Shown piece by piece: positions 31,276 to 41,924 of a stretch of 64,000 bases of DNA. Under the pieces are notes generated by a model. That model worked only from the letters and a program-made list of their open reading frames with translations. It ran no database searches and was not told the origin of the DNA. The stretch lies in assembly GCF_017873235.1 (NCBI RefSeq), contig NZ_JAGGJZ010000003.1, positions 124,001 through 188,000 on the forward strand. Reading direction: 5' to 3'. Every line of letters begins with the position of its first letter. The stretch's first letter is position 1. A program made the position numbers and the translations under genes. This stretch comes from Clostridium moniliforme (GTDB lineage Bacteria; Bacillota; Clostridia; Clostridiales; Clostridiaceae).

Positions 31276-32473
31276 AGTTTTAGAGGTTTCAGAGGTTAAT
31301 AATTATATAAAGAAAATCATAGACAATGATTTTATATTAAACAATCTCTCTGTAAAAGGAGAGATTTCTAATTTAAAGTATCATTCTAGTGGACATATAT
31401 ATTTTTCATTAAAAGATAATAATGGTAAAATAAATTGTATTATGTTTAGAGGTGATACTTTAAATTTAAATTTTGAATTAAAAGAAGGTATGGAAGTAAT
31501 TGTTAGAGCAAGAGCTTCTGTATATCCTGTAAGTGGAAGTCTTCAATTATATTGTAGAGAAATTGAAGAAAGTGGAATTGGAGATCTTCACATAAAATTT
31601 GAAAAATTAAAAGAAAAACTTTTAAAAGAAGGTATTTTTGATGAAAAATTTAAAAAGAAAATACCAAAAAATCCTAAAAAAATTGGTGTAATAACAGCAG
31701 AAACTGGTGCTGCAATACATGATATATTAAATGTTTCAAGAAGAAGAAATTCATCAGTAGATATAGTTTTATATTCCGCTAAAGTTCAAGGAAAAGATGG
31801 ATATAAAACAATAATTAATGGAATTAAATATTTTAATAATAAGAAATCTGTAGATGTTATTATAATTGGAAGAGGCGGTGGTTCTATTGAAGAACTATGG
31901 AACTTTAATGAAGAGGAACTTGCCTATTCAATATTTAAATCAAAAATTCCAATAATATCAGCAGTAGGTCATGAAGTTGACTATACTATTTCAGATTTTG
32001 TTTCAGATTTAAGAGCAGCTACACCATCTCAAGCAGCTGAGATAGCTGTAAGCAATAAAAATGAAATTATAAGTGAAGTTATAAATATGAAGGCTTTACT
32101 TAATAAAAATATTGATAGTATAATAGGAATAGAAAAAAGTAACTTAAATTCTTTAGAAAAAATATTAAACTTACATTCACCAATTTCTATAATAAGTAAT
32201 AATTATTTAGAAGTAGATAGAATTAAAAAGAATTTAGATTTAGTTATTAAAAATAGATTATCAAAAGAAAGTAATAAATTACAACAATTAAATTCTCTTT
32301 TAATAGCAAATAATCCTTTAACAATTTTAAACAAAGGATATACTGTAATTAAAAGTGAAGATAAAATATTAAAAAGTAAAAATGATTTAGTTAATAATAG
32401 GGATATTGAAATATTATTTAAAGATGGTAGTATAAAAGGAAATTTCAAGCCTAAAAATGAAGGAGAAAAGTAA
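31265..32473 (+). CDS. xseA: Exodeoxyribonuclease VII large subunit
   Basis: 402 aa. N-terminal OB domain (about 1-100; [23 protein letters not shown]) and catalytic domain with [37 protein letters not shown] and [27 protein letters not shown]. Overlaps folD by 11 bases and xseB by one base. Confidence 0.96.
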   Translation: MRIKVLEVSEVNNYIKKIIDNDFILNNLSVKGEISNLKYHSSGHIYFSLKDNNGKINCIMFRGDTLNLNFELKEGMEVIVRARASVYPVSGSLQLYCREIEESGIGDLHIKFEKLKEKLLKEGIFDEKFKKKIPKNPKKIGVITAETGAAIHDILNVSRRRNSSVDIVLYSAKVQGKDGYKTIINGIKYFNNKKSVDVIIIGRGGGSIEELWNFNEEELAYSIFKSKIPIISAVGHEVDYTISDFVSDLRAATPSQAAEIAVSNKNEIISEVINMKALLNKNIDSIIGIEKSNLNSLEKILNLHSPISIISNNYLEVDRIKKNLDLVIKNRLSKESNKLQQLNSLLIANNPLTILNKGYTVIKSEDKILKSKNDLVNNRDIEILFKDGSIKGNFKPKNEGEK

Positions 32474-32697
32474 TGGCTAGGAAAGTTAGTTATGAGGATA
32501 TGCTTCAAAATTTAAAGAACATTTTAGAAAAACTTGAAGAAAATGAATTAAGTTTAGAAGAAGCTATGAAAGAATATGAAAAAGGTATAAAACTTGTTAA
32601 TAAGCTTTATAAAACATTAAATGATTATGAAGGAAAAATATCAATTGTAAAGAATGAGGAAGAAGTGGAGTTTGAAGGTGGTTCTGATGAATATTAA
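32473..32697 (+). CDS. xseB: Exodeoxyribonuclease VII small subunit
   Basis: 74 aa. Helical hairpin protein with [36 protein letters not shown], the family signature. Start overlaps the xseA stop (TAATG). Confidence 0.94.
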   Translation: MARKVSYEDMLQNLKNILEKLEENELSLEEAMKEYEKGIKLVNKLYKTLNDYEGKISIVKNEEEVEFEGGSDEY

Positions 32698-33556
32698 TGA
32701 TTTAAAGGAAGAAATAAACTCTTATCTAAAAAATTACTTTAATGGTAAAGAGGATTATAATAAATTAATATATGATGCACAAAGTTATAGTTTAAATGTT
32801 GGTGGAAAAAGGGTAAGACCTATTTTAGCGTTGCTTACATATAATTGTTATAATGGAGAAGTAAAAAAGGCTCTTAAAATGGCTTGTGCAATAGAGATGA
32901 TTCACACATATTCACTTATACATGATGATCTTCCTTGTATGGATGATGATGATTTAAGAAGAGGCAAACCTACAAATCATAAAGTATATGGAGAAAGTAT
33001 AGCAGTGCTTGCTGGAGATGCATTATTAAATGAAGCTATGATTCTTCTTATGGAAAATGGAATTGATAATGGAATAAAAGGTTTAAAGGCATCACTTGAA
33101 ATATCAAAAGCCTCAGGAGCGGAAGGAATGATAGGAGGCCAAGTTGTTGACATTTTAAGTGAAGGAAAAAATATATCATTAGATGAACTTAAATACATGC
33201 ATCTTAAAAAAACTGGTGAACTTATAAGGGCATCTGTAGTTTCAGGTGCAATTCTTGGAGGAGCACCTAAAGAAGATATTTTAAAATTAAATGAATTTGG
33301 AGAAAAGTTAGGTCTTGTTTTTCAAATAAAAGATGATTTGTTAGATGTAATTGGAAATGAAGAGAAACTTGGCAAAAAAATTCATGCGGATGTAGATAAA
33401 GATAAAACAAACTTTGTTTCAGTTTATGGAATAGAAAAATGTAAAAAACTTTGCATTGAAATTACAAACGAATGTATTGAGTTATTAAAAAGTTTAACAG
33501 TTAATAGCGATAGCTTAATAGAATTAACACAAAACCTTTTAAAAAGGGAATTTTAA
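32687..33556 (+). CDS. ispA: Geranylgeranyl/farnesyl diphosphate synthase (IspA-type)
   Basis: 289 aa. Head-to-tail prenyl transferase supplying C15 for undecaprenyl phosphate and other isoprenoids. First Asp-rich motif [14 protein letters not shown], second DDLLD, with GGKRVRP near the N-terminus. ATG 32687 overlaps the end of xseB. Next to dxs, so pathway neighbours are together. Confidence 0.94.
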   Translation: MNINDLKEEINSYLKNYFNGKEDYNKLIYDAQSYSLNVGGKRVRPILALLTYNCYNGEVKKALKMACAIEMIHTYSLIHDDLPCMDDDDLRRGKPTNHKVYGESIAVLAGDALLNEAMILLMENGIDNGIKGLKASLEISKASGAEGMIGGQVVDILSEGKNISLDELKYMHLKKTGELIRASVVSGAILGGAPKEDILKLNEFGEKLGLVFQIKDDLLDVIGNEEKLGKKIHADVDKDKTNFVSVYGIEKCKKLCIEITNECIELLKSLTVNSDSLIELTQNLLKREF

Positions 33557-33573
33557 AAAGAGGATTGAATAAA

Positions 33574-35448
33574 ATGAAGGATATTTTAAATGAAATAAAA
33601 TCTCCTAATGACATAAAAAATTTAAGTCCATATGAAATGGATGTTTTATCAAAGGAAATAAGAGATTTTTTAATAAATTCAGTATCAAAAACAGGAGGAC
33701 ATTTATCATCAAATCTTGGTGTAGTTGAATTAACTCTTAGTTTATTTAGTGAATTTGATTTAGATAAAGATAAAATAATTTGGGATGTTGGTCATCAAAC
33801 TTATGTTCATAAGATATTAACAGGAAGAAAAGATAGATTTAATAATCTTAGAAAGCATAATGGTATGAGCGGTTTTCCAAAAAGAAATGAAAGTAAATAT
33901 GATTTTTTTGACACTGGACATAGTAGCACATCAATATCAGCTGCACTAGGACTTGCAAGAGCAAGAGATTTAAAAAAAGAAAATAGTAATATAGTTGCAG
34001 TTATTGGAGATGGAGCATTAACAGGAGGAATGGCACTTGAAGCTTTAAATGATTTAGGTTTTAAAAAAACTAAAATGATAGTTATTTTAAATGATAATCA
34101 AATGTCAATTTCAACAAATGTTGGTGGAGTTTCATCTTATTTAAATAAATTAAGAATGGAACCTGAATATAATAAATTAAAAGAAGAATTAAATATTAAA
34201 TTAAATAATAGTAATGCTGGTAAAAAGCTTGCAAGAAAATTAAGTAAGTTAAAAGACAGTATAAAACAATTAGTAGTACCTTCAATGTTATTTGAAGATA
34301 TGGGACTTAAATATTTAGGGCCAATAGATGGACATAATATTAAAAACATGAGAAATGTTTTGTCAAAGGCTAAAAATATTGATGGACCTGTTATAATTCA
34401 TGTTGTTACTAAAAAGGGAAAAGGATATGAATTTGCAGAAAAAAGTCCAGATAAGTATCATGGAGTATCTCCATTTAATTTACAAACTGGAGAACCTATA
34501 AAAACATCAAAGTGTAATTATTCAAAAGCATTTGGAGAATCATTGGTAAAATTAGCAGATGAAGATGAACGTATTGTAGCTATAACTGCAGCTATGCCAG
34601 ATGGAACTGGTTTAAACGCTTTTAGAAATAAATATCCAAAAAGATTTTTTGATGTCGGCATAGCAGAACAACATGCAGTAACGTTATCAGCTGGTATGGC
34701 CTGTGGAGGAATGAAACCTGTATTTGCAGTATATTCAACGTTTTTACAAAGAGGGTATGATCAAGTATTGCATGATGTTTGTATTCAAAATCTTCCTGTA
34801 GTATTTGCAATAGATAGAGCTGGAATTGTTGGAGAAGATGGAGAAACTCACCAAGGAATATTTGATATATCATATCTTTCAATGATACCAAATATAACAA
34901 TATTAGCTCCTAAATGTCTAAAAGAAGTTGATCATATTTTAAAATGGGCATTAGAACTTGGAACACCAGTTGCAATAAGATATCCAAGAGGAGGAGATGA
35001 AATTGAAAATTTAAATCCTTTAAAAAATATTGAATTTGCAAAATGGGAAGTTTTAGATAAAGGTACAGATAAAATAGCAATAATATCAACAGGTAAAATG
35101 AACCAGCATTCAGTACTAGCAAAGGAGATGCTAAATAAAGATGGAATAAATCCTAGATTAATTAATGCAACATTTATAAAGCCATTAGATGAACAAATGA
35201 TTAAGGAATTATCTGATGAAGGATATGATATAATAACTGTAGAAGATAATATAATAAAGGGTGGATTAGGTTCTAATATATTATTATCACTTAATAATTA
35301 TGGCTTTAAAGGAAAGATTAAAATATTAGGATATAATGATGAGTTCATAAAGCAAGGAGATGTAGCTACTCTTTATAAGGATTCAAATTTAGATCCTGAA
35401 GGAATAAGAAATGAAGTACTAAAACTTTTAAATTACAAGAGGAGATAG
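33574..35448 (+). CDS. dxs: 1-deoxy-D-xylulose-5-phosphate synthase
   Basis: About 624 aa. TPP enzyme, first step of the MEP isoprenoid pathway. N-terminal TPP-binding region with [39 protein letters not shown]; central [34 protein letters not shown]-terminal transketolase domain. ATG 33574 has AGAGG 10 bases upstream. Confidence 0.97.
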   Translation: MKDILNEIKSPNDIKNLSPYEMDVLSKEIRDFLINSVSKTGGHLSSNLGVVELTLSLFSEFDLDKDKIIWDVGHQTYVHKILTGRKDRFNNLRKHNGMSGFPKRNESKYDFFDTGHSSTSISAALGLARARDLKKENSNIVAVIGDGALTGGMALEALNDLGFKKTKMIVILNDNQMSISTNVGGVSSYLNKLRMEPEYNKLKEELNIKLNNSNAGKKLARKLSKLKDSIKQLVVPSMLFEDMGLKYLGPIDGHNIKNMRNVLSKAKNIDGPVIIHVVTKKGKGYEFAEKSPDKYHGVSPFNLQTGEPIKTSKCNYSKAFGESLVKLADEDERIVAITAAMPDGTGLNAFRNKYPKRFFDVGIAEQHAVTLSAGMACGGMKPVFAVYSTFLQRGYDQVLHDVCIQNLPVVFAIDRAGIVGEDGETHQGIFDISYLSMIPNITILAPKCLKEVDHILKWALELGTPVAIRYPRGGDEIENLNPLKNIEFAKWEVLDKGTDKIAIISTGKMNQHSVLAKEMLNKDGINPRLINATFIKPLDEQMIKELSDEGYDIITVEDNIIKGGLGSNILLSLNNYGFKGKIKILGYNDEFIKQGDVATLYKDSNLDPEGIRNEVLKLLNYKRR

Positions 35449-35451
35449 GAA

Positions 35452-36261
35452 ATGGCAGAAAAGAAGGAGAGACTTGATGTTTTATTAGTAGAAAGAGGCA
35501 TAATTCAATCAAGAGAAAGAGCTAAAGCACACATTATGGAAGGAAAAGTTTTTGTTGATGGACAAAGAGTTGATAAAGCTGGAGCAAAAATAAAAGTTAC
35601 TTCTAATATTGAATTTAGAGGAGATACTATACCTTATGTAAGTAGGGGAGGATTAAAATTAGAAAAGGCAATGAAAGAATTCCCTATAGTATTAAAGGAT
35701 AAAGTATGTATGGATATAGGAGCTTCAACTGGTGGCTTTACAGATTGTATGCTTCAAAATGGAGCAAAAAAAGTATTTTCAGTAGATGTTGGATATGGAC
35801 AATTTGCATGGAAGCTTAGAACTGATGAGAGAGTAGTTTGTATGGAGCGTACAAATATAAGATATGTTACTCCAGAAGATATAGGTGAAAAGTTAGATTT
35901 TGCATCAATAGATGTTTCATTTATATCATTAAAAACAATAATGCCAGCAACTGTTAATCTTTTAAAAGATAATGGAGAAGTTGTAGCTTTAATAAAACCT
36001 CAATTTGAAGCTGGAAGAGAAAAAGTAGGAAAAAAGGGTGTAGTTCGAGAAGAAAGTACTCATAAAGAAGTTGTAAGTTCTATAATTAACTATTTACTAG
36101 AAAATAATTTAAATGTTTTAGGAGTTAGCTATTCGCCTATTAAGGGACCTGAAGGAAATATAGAATACTTAGTATATTTTACTAAAGATAAAGAAAAACC
36201 TAGTGAGTTTAAGATGGAAGATATAGAAAGAGTAGTAGCATCTTCACATTCAGAAATATAG
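35452..36261 (+). CDS. tlyA: TlyA family rRNA 2'-O-methyltransferase
   Basis: 269 aa. S4 RNA-binding domain (residues 7-65: RLDVLLVERGIIQSRERAKAH) followed by an FtsJ/RrmJ-type AdoMet domain (MDIGASTGGFTDCMLQNGA, FASIDVSFISLKT, LIKPQFEAG). Homologues methylate rRNA riboses; some were first called hemolysin. Begins 3 bases after dxs. Confidence 0.93.
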   Translation: MAEKKERLDVLLVERGIIQSRERAKAHIMEGKVFVDGQRVDKAGAKIKVTSNIEFRGDTIPYVSRGGLKLEKAMKEFPIVLKDKVCMDIGASTGGFTDCMLQNGAKKVFSVDVGYGQFAWKLRTDERVVCMERTNIRYVTPEDIGEKLDFASIDVSFISLKTIMPATVNLLKDNGEVVALIKPQFEAGREKVGKKGVVREESTHKEVVSSIINYLLENNLNVLGVSYSPIKGPEGNIEYLVYFTKDKEKPSEFKMEDIERVVASSHSEI

Positions 36262-36273
36262 GATGTGATGCTT

Positions 36274-37101
36274 ATGAAATACATAGGTATTGCAATAAAT
36301 AAAACAAAAGACGATGAAGGTGTTATTTTAAACTTAGTTATAAATAAGATAAAAAAGGCTTTTTGTGATATAAAAATTGATATATTTGATACATATGAAT
36401 TAAATACTTGTGAAATTTCAAAAGAAATTGAAATATTAATTGTTTTAGGTGGAGATGGAACTCTTTTAGGTGTATCTAGAAAAATATCTAATGAATTAGG
36501 AATACCATTACTTGGAATAAACATTGGAAATCTAGGATTTTTAAGTAGTATTGATATATCAGAAATAGATAAGGCTATTTTTAAACTAAAAAATAACTTA
36601 TTTAAAGTAGAAGAAAGAATGCTTTTAAAGTGTAAAGTAAATAGTGTAAAAAATGATGAACAGGTAGCTTTAAATGATATAGTTATTGCAAGAGGTACAT
36701 TATCTAGAATGACTAAATTTAATATTTATGTTGATGATAAGTATTATACATCTTTTAAGGGAGATGGTCTTATTATTGCAACTCCAACAGGCTCCACAGC
36801 CTATTCTTTTTCAGCAGGAGGTCCCTTTATATATCCTGATTTAGATGTTATTTTAATAACTCCTATTTGTCCACATACAAAAAGTATGCAAACTATGGTT
36901 CTTAGGGGAGATAGTAGAATAACAATAAAAACATTTCATGAAGATGAGGAAGTTTATTTAACAATTGATGGACAAAAAGTTTATAAGGTTAGTAAAAAAG
37001 CCATAATTGAAGTAAGTAGAACAGAAAAAGAAGCAAAATTAATACAATTTGATGACTATGACTATTTTAAGGTATTAAGAACAAAAATTTTAAATAAATA
37101 A
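36274..37101 (+). CDS. nadK: NAD kinase
   Basis: About 275 aa. Phosphorylates NAD to NADP. The family motif LGGDGTLLGVSR is followed by GINIGNLGFLSS, DGLIIATPTGSTAYSFSAGGP and PICPHTKSMQTMVL. ATG 36274 follows AGGATGTGAT. Confidence 0.95.
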   Translation: MKYIGIAINKTKDDEGVILNLVINKIKKAFCDIKIDIFDTYELNTCEISKEIEILIVLGGDGTLLGVSRKISNELGIPLLGINIGNLGFLSSIDISEIDKAIFKLKNNLFKVEERMLLKCKVNSVKNDEQVALNDIVIARGTLSRMTKFNIYVDDKYYTSFKGDGLIIATPTGSTAYSFSAGGPFIYPDLDVILITPICPHTKSMQTMVLRGDSRITIKTFHEDEEVYLTIDGQKVYKVSKKAIIEVSRTEKEAKLIQFDDYDYFKVLRTKILNK

Positions 37102-37123
37102 TAGAATGAGATGGTGAGGTACA

Positions 37124-37576
37124 TTGAAATCAAAAAGACATGAGAAAATATTAGAAATTATTAAGCAAAAAGATATAGAAACTCAAGAAGAACTTGCAGA
37201 AGAATTAAAAAAATCTGGATTTGATGTTACTCAAGCGACTGTTTCAAGAGACATTAAGAATTTAAAACTTTTAAAGATGCAATCAGTTGCAGGAAGATAC
37301 AAATATGTTGTTCCAACAAAGGAAACATCAAATATTACAGATAAGCTTACAAATATATTAAACAATGCTGTAGTTCATGTTGAAAATATTGACAAAATAG
37401 TTGTTGTAAAAACTTTTACAGGTGGAGCTTCAGCAGCTGCTGAGGCAATAGATAGCTTAGATTTTGACAATATAGCAGGTACAGTTGCAGGGGATAATAC
37501 TATATTTATTTTAGTTAGAAGTCTTAAAGCTGCTGAAGACCTTGTAACTGAAATACAAAGAAGGATTAATGATTAA
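37124..37576 (+). CDS. argR: Arginine repressor ArgR
   Basis: 150 aa. N-terminal winged helix ([43 protein letters not shown]) and C-terminal arginine-binding/hexamer domain ([33 protein letters not shown]). TTG start at 37124. Located before recN as in other Firmicutes. Confidence 0.95.
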   Translation: MKSKRHEKILEIIKQKDIETQEELAEELKKSGFDVTQATVSRDIKNLKLLKMQSVAGRYKYVVPTKETSNITDKLTNILNNAVVHVENIDKIVVVKTFTGGASAAAEAIDSLDFDNIAGTVAGDNTIFILVRSLKAAEDLVTEIQRRIND

Positions 37577-37591
37577 TTATAGGTGATATAC

Positions 37592-39283
37592 ATGTTAATA
37601 CAATTAAGTATTAAAAATTTTGCTCTTATAGAAGATATCTCAATAGATTTAGGAGAAGGATTTAATATATTATCAGGAGAAACAGGTGCTGGTAAATCAA
37701 TTTTAATTGATGCTATAGATTATGTTTTAGGTGGAAAATTTTCTAAAGATTTAATTAGAACTGGTGAAAGCAAAACAAAAGTGGAAGCTATTTTTAATAT
37801 AAAAGATAGTAAATTGGATGATATATTAGAAGAATTTGAAATAGAGTTTGATGACACTTTAATAATTTCAAGAGAAACACTATTAAGTGGAAAAAGTATA
37901 GTTAAGGTTAATGGAAAGAGTTTAATTGTGACACAACTTAAAAAGATAAGAGAAAGACTTTTAGATATTCATGGGCAACATCAAAATCAAAGTCTTCTTC
38001 AAAAAAGTAGTCATGTTAATTATTTAGATAACTATATTGGTGAAAAGATTTTTAAAGAACTGGAAAAGTTTTCTATATTAAGAGAAGAACTTTTAGAAAT
38101 TAGAGAAAAAATACAAACTATAGATGGTAATAAGGATAGTAATAAACTTGTTGACTATATTAAATTTCAAATTGAAGATATAGAAAAGGGAAAATTAAAA
38201 ATAGGAGAAGAAGAAGAGCTTAAAGAAGAGTATAATATACTTTCAAATGCAGAAAAAATAACTAATGGAATAAGTAATAGTTATAATTTGTTAAATGGAA
38301 TGGATTCTTCAAGTGTTTTAGATTCTCTTTCAAAAGTTATTTCAGAACTTACATCTATAGAAGAACATCTAGTAAAAATTAAAGAAAAAAGAGAAGTAAT
38401 AGAAGAATCTTTCTATAATATAGAAGAAGTATCAAGAGAGCTTAGAGATATGGCAGATGATATAAATTATGACGAAGAGGAACTTTCAAAAATAAATGAA
38501 AGACTATTTGTTATAAACAATTATAAGAAAAAATACGGTGGCTCAATAGAAGCGGTAATAGAAAATTATAATGATTTGAAAAAACAATATAAAGAGCTAA
38601 TTCATGCAGAAGAAATAATAAAAGAATTAGAAGATAAATCAAAAGAAATATTTATTAAAATGAAAAAAATTGGAGAAAAAATAACTTCTATTAGAAAATC
38701 TTATAGTAGTGAACTTGAAAATAAAATTTTATCTGAACTATCCTATGTTGGTCTTGATAAATCAAGGATGAAAATTTTAATAGAACCTCAAGAAAACTTT
38801 AACGAAAAGGGTTTTGATGATGTTACATTTATGATTTCAACAAATCCTGGAGAACCATTAAAATCTCTTGAGAAAGTTTTGTCAGGTGGAGAATTATCAA
38901 GAATAATGCTTGCATTAAAATGTGTTTTTGCAGATAAAGATGATATTCCAACATTAATTTTTGATGAAATAGATACTGGAATTAGTGGTCAAGTAGGTCA
39001 AAGAGTTGGTGAAAAAATGTATCAAGTATCAAAAAATCATCAAGTTTTATGTATTACACACCTACCACAAATAGCTATATTATCAGATCATCATTATTTT
39101 GTATCTAAAGAAGTAAAGATGGGAAAAACATTTACAAAAATAAGATTATTATCAACTGATGAGAAAATATATCAAGTAGCTACAATGTTAGGTGGAGATA
39201 GTGTAACTAATGCAACATTGGAAAATGTAAGGGAAATGTTTGAAAATTCAAATTCAAAAAAAATAGAATTAAAAGCTTTGTAA
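37592..39283 (+). CDS. recN: DNA repair protein RecN
   Basis: About 563 aa, SMC-like ATPase in double-strand break repair. Walker A GETGAGKS (29-36), a long coiled coil in the middle, ABC signature VLSGGELSRIMLAL, Walker B PTLIFDEIDTGISGQ. ATG 37592 follows ATAGGTGATATAC. Confidence 0.96.
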   Translation: MLIQLSIKNFALIEDISIDLGEGFNILSGETGAGKSILIDAIDYVLGGKFSKDLIRTGESKTKVEAIFNIKDSKLDDILEEFEIEFDDTLIISRETLLSGKSIVKVNGKSLIVTQLKKIRERLLDIHGQHQNQSLLQKSSHVNYLDNYIGEKIFKELEKFSILREELLEIREKIQTIDGNKDSNKLVDYIKFQIEDIEKGKLKIGEEEELKEEYNILSNAEKITNGISNSYNLLNGMDSSSVLDSLSKVISELTSIEEHLVKIKEKREVIEESFYNIEEVSRELRDMADDINYDEEELSKINERLFVINNYKKKYGGSIEAVIENYNDLKKQYKELIHAEEIIKELEDKSKEIFIKMKKIGEKITSIRKSYSSELENKILSELSYVGLDKSRMKILIEPQENFNEKGFDDVTFMISTNPGEPLKSLEKVLSGGELSRIMLALKCVFADKDDIPTLIFDEIDTGISGQVGQRVGEKMYQVSKNHQVLCITHLPQIAILSDHHYFVSKEVKMGKTFTKIRLLSTDEKIYQVATMLGGDSVTNATLENVREMFENSNSKKIELKAL

Positions 39284-39310
39284 TACATATATAAAGTGAT
39301 AAATGGAGAA

Positions 39311-39348
39311 AATAAAATCACAGTAACTCTGTGGTTTTATTTTTTTGT
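39311..39348 (+). terminator. Terminator after recN
   Basis: AATAAAATCACAG / CTGTGGTTTTATT with loop TAACT and long T-run. The next 90 bases carry the spoIVB promoter region; no convincing promoter boxes were assigned. Confidence 0.85.
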
Positions 39349-39441
39349 TTTTTTAAAATTTGTCTATTATAGTAAAGTTAATACAGAATATAAGGCATGT
39401 ACTCAGGGTAAATTAAAAGCAGAGGCAAAGGAGGAGAAGAG

Positions 39442-40635
39442 ATGGAAAAGAAGTTTAAAAAGTATATTAGTTTATTAGTTTCATTAACACTTATATTAGT
39501 CTTAATATCTGTTTTTACTCTTAGATATATGCCAGGTAAGGTATATGCAGATAGTGAAATAGAAACTACTTCTGTATTTAATAATATTAGTCCTTTAAGT
39601 AAAGTTACTTGTAATAAAGATTGTGCATCTAAAAATTTTATGGGATTAATTCCTCTTAAATCTGTTGAAGTACAAAATATAAAAGATTTAAAATTATATC
39701 CAGGTGGAACTAGTGTAGGTGTAAGGCTTTCTTCAAATGGAGTTTTGATAATTGGATTTTCAGATTTAATTGTTAATGATTCAAAAATAGAAAGTCCTGC
39801 AAAAATATCAGGAATAGAACTTGGTGATATAATAATAAAAATTAATGGCAAAAATGTATATACAACAAAAGAAATATTAAATATAGTAAAAAATACTAAA
39901 GATGATACTATAAATTTAACAATTGAAAGAGAAGGAAAAAATATAGAAAAAACTATAAAAATGAAAAAAGAAAATGGAGTAAATAAGCTTGGTTTATGGA
40001 TAAGAGATTCTACTGCTGGCGTTGGTACATTGACTTTTTATGATTCAGTTAGTGGAAAATTTGGAGCATTAGGGCATCCAATTACAGATGGAGATACAAA
40101 TACAAGGTTTACTGTAAAATCAGGAGAACTACTTGAGGCTTCTGTAATAAGTTTAAGAAAAGGTGAAAAAGGAATACCTGGAGAATTAAAAGGTATTTTT
40201 ACTAATGAAGATACTCCAATAGGTCATATTAATAAAAATACTCAATGTGGAATATTTGGAACACAGGAAAGGTATATTACAGCAAAAAATAAATCTTTAA
40301 AACCACTACCTGTGGGCTCAAAAGAGGAAATTAAAGTTGGAAAGGCAAAAATATTAACAACAATAGATGAAAAAGGACCTAAAGAATATGATATAGAAAT
40401 AGTAAAAAAATTAAATCAAGATTCTCCAACTCCAAAAAGTATGATTATAAAAGTTACAGATGAAGAGTTATTAAAAAAGACTGGAGGAATAATTCAAGGA
40501 ATGAGTGGAAGTCCAATTATACAAGATGGTAAAATAATTGGTGCAGTAACTCATGTGCTTATAAATAAGCCTGATGTAGGATATGGAATATATATAGATT
40601 GGATGCTAGAAGATGCAGGTATTGTTAAAAAATAG
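39442..40635 (+). CDS. spoIVB: SpoIVB peptidase (S55 family)
   Basis: 397 aa. Forespore-secreted serine protease that signals to SpoIVFA/pro-sigma-K in Bacillus. N-terminal membrane helix (about 8-32), a PDZ domain (about 115-175; SPAKISGIELGDIIIKINGK), and the S55 catalytic domain with His212 in LGHPITDGD and the serine S357 in GMSGSPII. GGAGGAGAAG upstream. The usual neighbour of recN and spo0A. Confidence 0.95.
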   Translation: MEKKFKKYISLLVSLTLILVLISVFTLRYMPGKVYADSEIETTSVFNNISPLSKVTCNKDCASKNFMGLIPLKSVEVQNIKDLKLYPGGTSVGVRLSSNGVLIIGFSDLIVNDSKIESPAKISGIELGDIIIKINGKNVYTTKEILNIVKNTKDDTINLTIEREGKNIEKTIKMKKENGVNKLGLWIRDSTAGVGTLTFYDSVSGKFGALGHPITDGDTNTRFTVKSGELLEASVISLRKGEKGIPGELKGIFTNEDTPIGHINKNTQCGIFGTQERYITAKNKSLKPLPVGSKEEIKVGKAKILTTIDEKGPKEYDIEIVKKLNQDSPTPKSMIIKVTDEELLKKTGGIIQGMSGSPIIQDGKIIGAVTHVLINKPDVGYGIYIDWMLEDAGIVKK

Positions 40636-40645
40636 CAAATACATA

Positions 40646-40680
40646 AAGGTAAGACACAAGTTGTCTTACCTTATTTAAAT
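40646..40680 (+). terminator. Terminator-like hairpin after spoIVB
   Basis: AAGGTAAGACA / TGTCTTACCTT with loop CAAGT, but only a short T-rich tail (TTATTT), so termination may be partial. Confidence 0.65.
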
Positions 40681-40813
40681 ATAAAAATTTGTAAAAAATA
40701 TAGACGAAGTTATATAAATAGTGTATAATTTACAAATAATGGTAATAAAATTTTTATATTAAAAGTATATATTACAAATTATTTAACAATAAAATTATTA
40801 TTGTGTTATAAAA

Positions 40814-40840
40814 AGGATTTTTTTTATTAATGTCGAATAA
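40814..40840 (+). promoter_or_regulatory. Sigma-H-type promoter of spo0A overlapping a Spo0A box
   Basis: AGGATTT, 13 bases, then CGAATAA fits the sigma-H pattern (AGGAWWT / RGAAT). TGTCGAA at 40831-40837, the Spo0A box core, overlaps the -10 element. This suggests phosphorelay-driven autoregulation, as in Bacillus. Inference from motif match only. Confidence 0.55.
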
Positions 40841-40935
40841 ATTAAAATGGAAAAAGATTTGGTCTTTTTTATAACTAATATAAATTTTGTGGGTAGATTT
40901 ATTAATACAATAAAATGGATAAAGGGGAGAAACAC

Positions 40936-41766
40936 ATGGAAAATTCAAAAATATCTGTACTTATAGCTGACGATAATAAGGAATTTTGTAGCATTTTAAA
41001 TGATTATTTATTAAATCAAAAGGATATTGTCGTTACTGGTATAGCAAAGGATGGAAGGGAAGCATTAAGCTTAATAGAAGCAAGAAATCCGGATTTAGTG
41101 GTATTAGATATAATTATGCCACATTTAGATGGTTTAGGAGTATTAGAGAAGTTAAATAATATGAATTTAGAAAAAATGCCAAGAGTTATAGTTTTATCTG
41201 CTGTTGGTCAAGATAAAATAACTCAGCAAGCTATTACACTTGGAGCAGATTATTATGTTGTAAAGCCATTTGATATGGATGTGTTTACAAAGAGAATAAG
41301 AGAAATGTTTAATACTGGAGTAAATAAAACTTCTGGAATTAATAGATCATCAATTATGAATAAAAATAATGATTCAATTTCTCATAATTCATCTATTTCT
41401 TATGGAGAACCTGTTGATTTAGAAACAGAAATTACAAGTATAATACATGAAATAGGAGTTCCAGCTCATATAAAGGGTTATATGTATTTAAGGGAAGCTA
41501 TAACTATGGTTGTTAATGATATGGAATTACTATCAGCTGTTACTAAGGAGTTATATCCATCTATTGCAAAGAAATATAATACAACAGCTTCAAGAGTTGA
41601 AAGGGCAATTAGACATGCAATTGAGGTTGCTTGGGGTAGAGGTCAAATTGATGCTATAAATAAGCTGTTTGGATATACAATTCATAATGATAAGGGTAAG
41701 CCTACTAATAGTGAATTTATAGCAATTATTGCAGACAAGCTTCGTCTTAAAAATAAAGTTTCATAA
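40936..41766 (+). CDS. spo0A: Sporulation master regulator Spo0A
   Basis: 276 aa. Response regulator receiver with the acidic pocket (LIADDNKEF), phosphoacceptor D58 in [13 protein letters not shown] and VVKPFDMD; the C-terminal DNA-binding domain has the recognition helix [22 protein letters not shown] 40936 follows AAAGGGGAG. The gene is complete even though a mobile element begins just downstream. Confidence 0.97.
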   Translation: MENSKISVLIADDNKEFCSILNDYLLNQKDIVVTGIAKDGREALSLIEARNPDLVVLDIIMPHLDGLGVLEKLNNMNLEKMPRVIVLSAVGQDKITQQAITLGADYYVVKPFDMDVFTKRIREMFNTGVNKTSGINRSSIMNKNNDSISHNSSISYGEPVDLETEITSIIHEIGVPAHIKGYMYLREAITMVVNDMELLSAVTKELYPSIAKKYNTTASRVERAIRHAIEVAWGRGQIDAINKLFGYTIHNDKGKPTNSEFIAIIADKLRLKNKVS

Positions 41767-41884
41767 ATGGCTTGGTTGAGGGAAAGTTGAAAATGCTTAT
41801 ATAGAAAAATTATATTTTAATAGCAATAAATACAATTTTGGTATTAATAAATATAAAATTTTACTGTAAAATAAAGACTTTTTA

Positions 41885-41908
41885 TTTAATTAATATAGAT
41901 TAATTGAA
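41885..41908. other. Candidate attachment-site core at the spo0A/element junction
   Basis: Near-perfect inverted repeat TTTAATTAAT / ATTAATTGAA around ATAG, directly upstream of the integrase and about 120 bases after spo0A. Tyrosine integrases act on short inverted arms around a 6-8 bp overlap, so this is a plausible core, but AT-richness makes chance likely. The left element end must lie somewhere in 41767-41924. Confidence 0.25.
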
Positions 41909-41924
41909 TAGGAGGTCTTTTATT

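Noticed and set aside
39296-39478. 60-aa ORF between recN and spoIVB
   Set aside because: It runs through the recN terminator hairpin and overlaps spoIVB, with a composition unlike a protein.
41904-41924. Upstream in-frame start for the integrase
   Set aside because: It would place the start before the AGGAGGTC ribosome site; ATG 41925 is correctly spaced.
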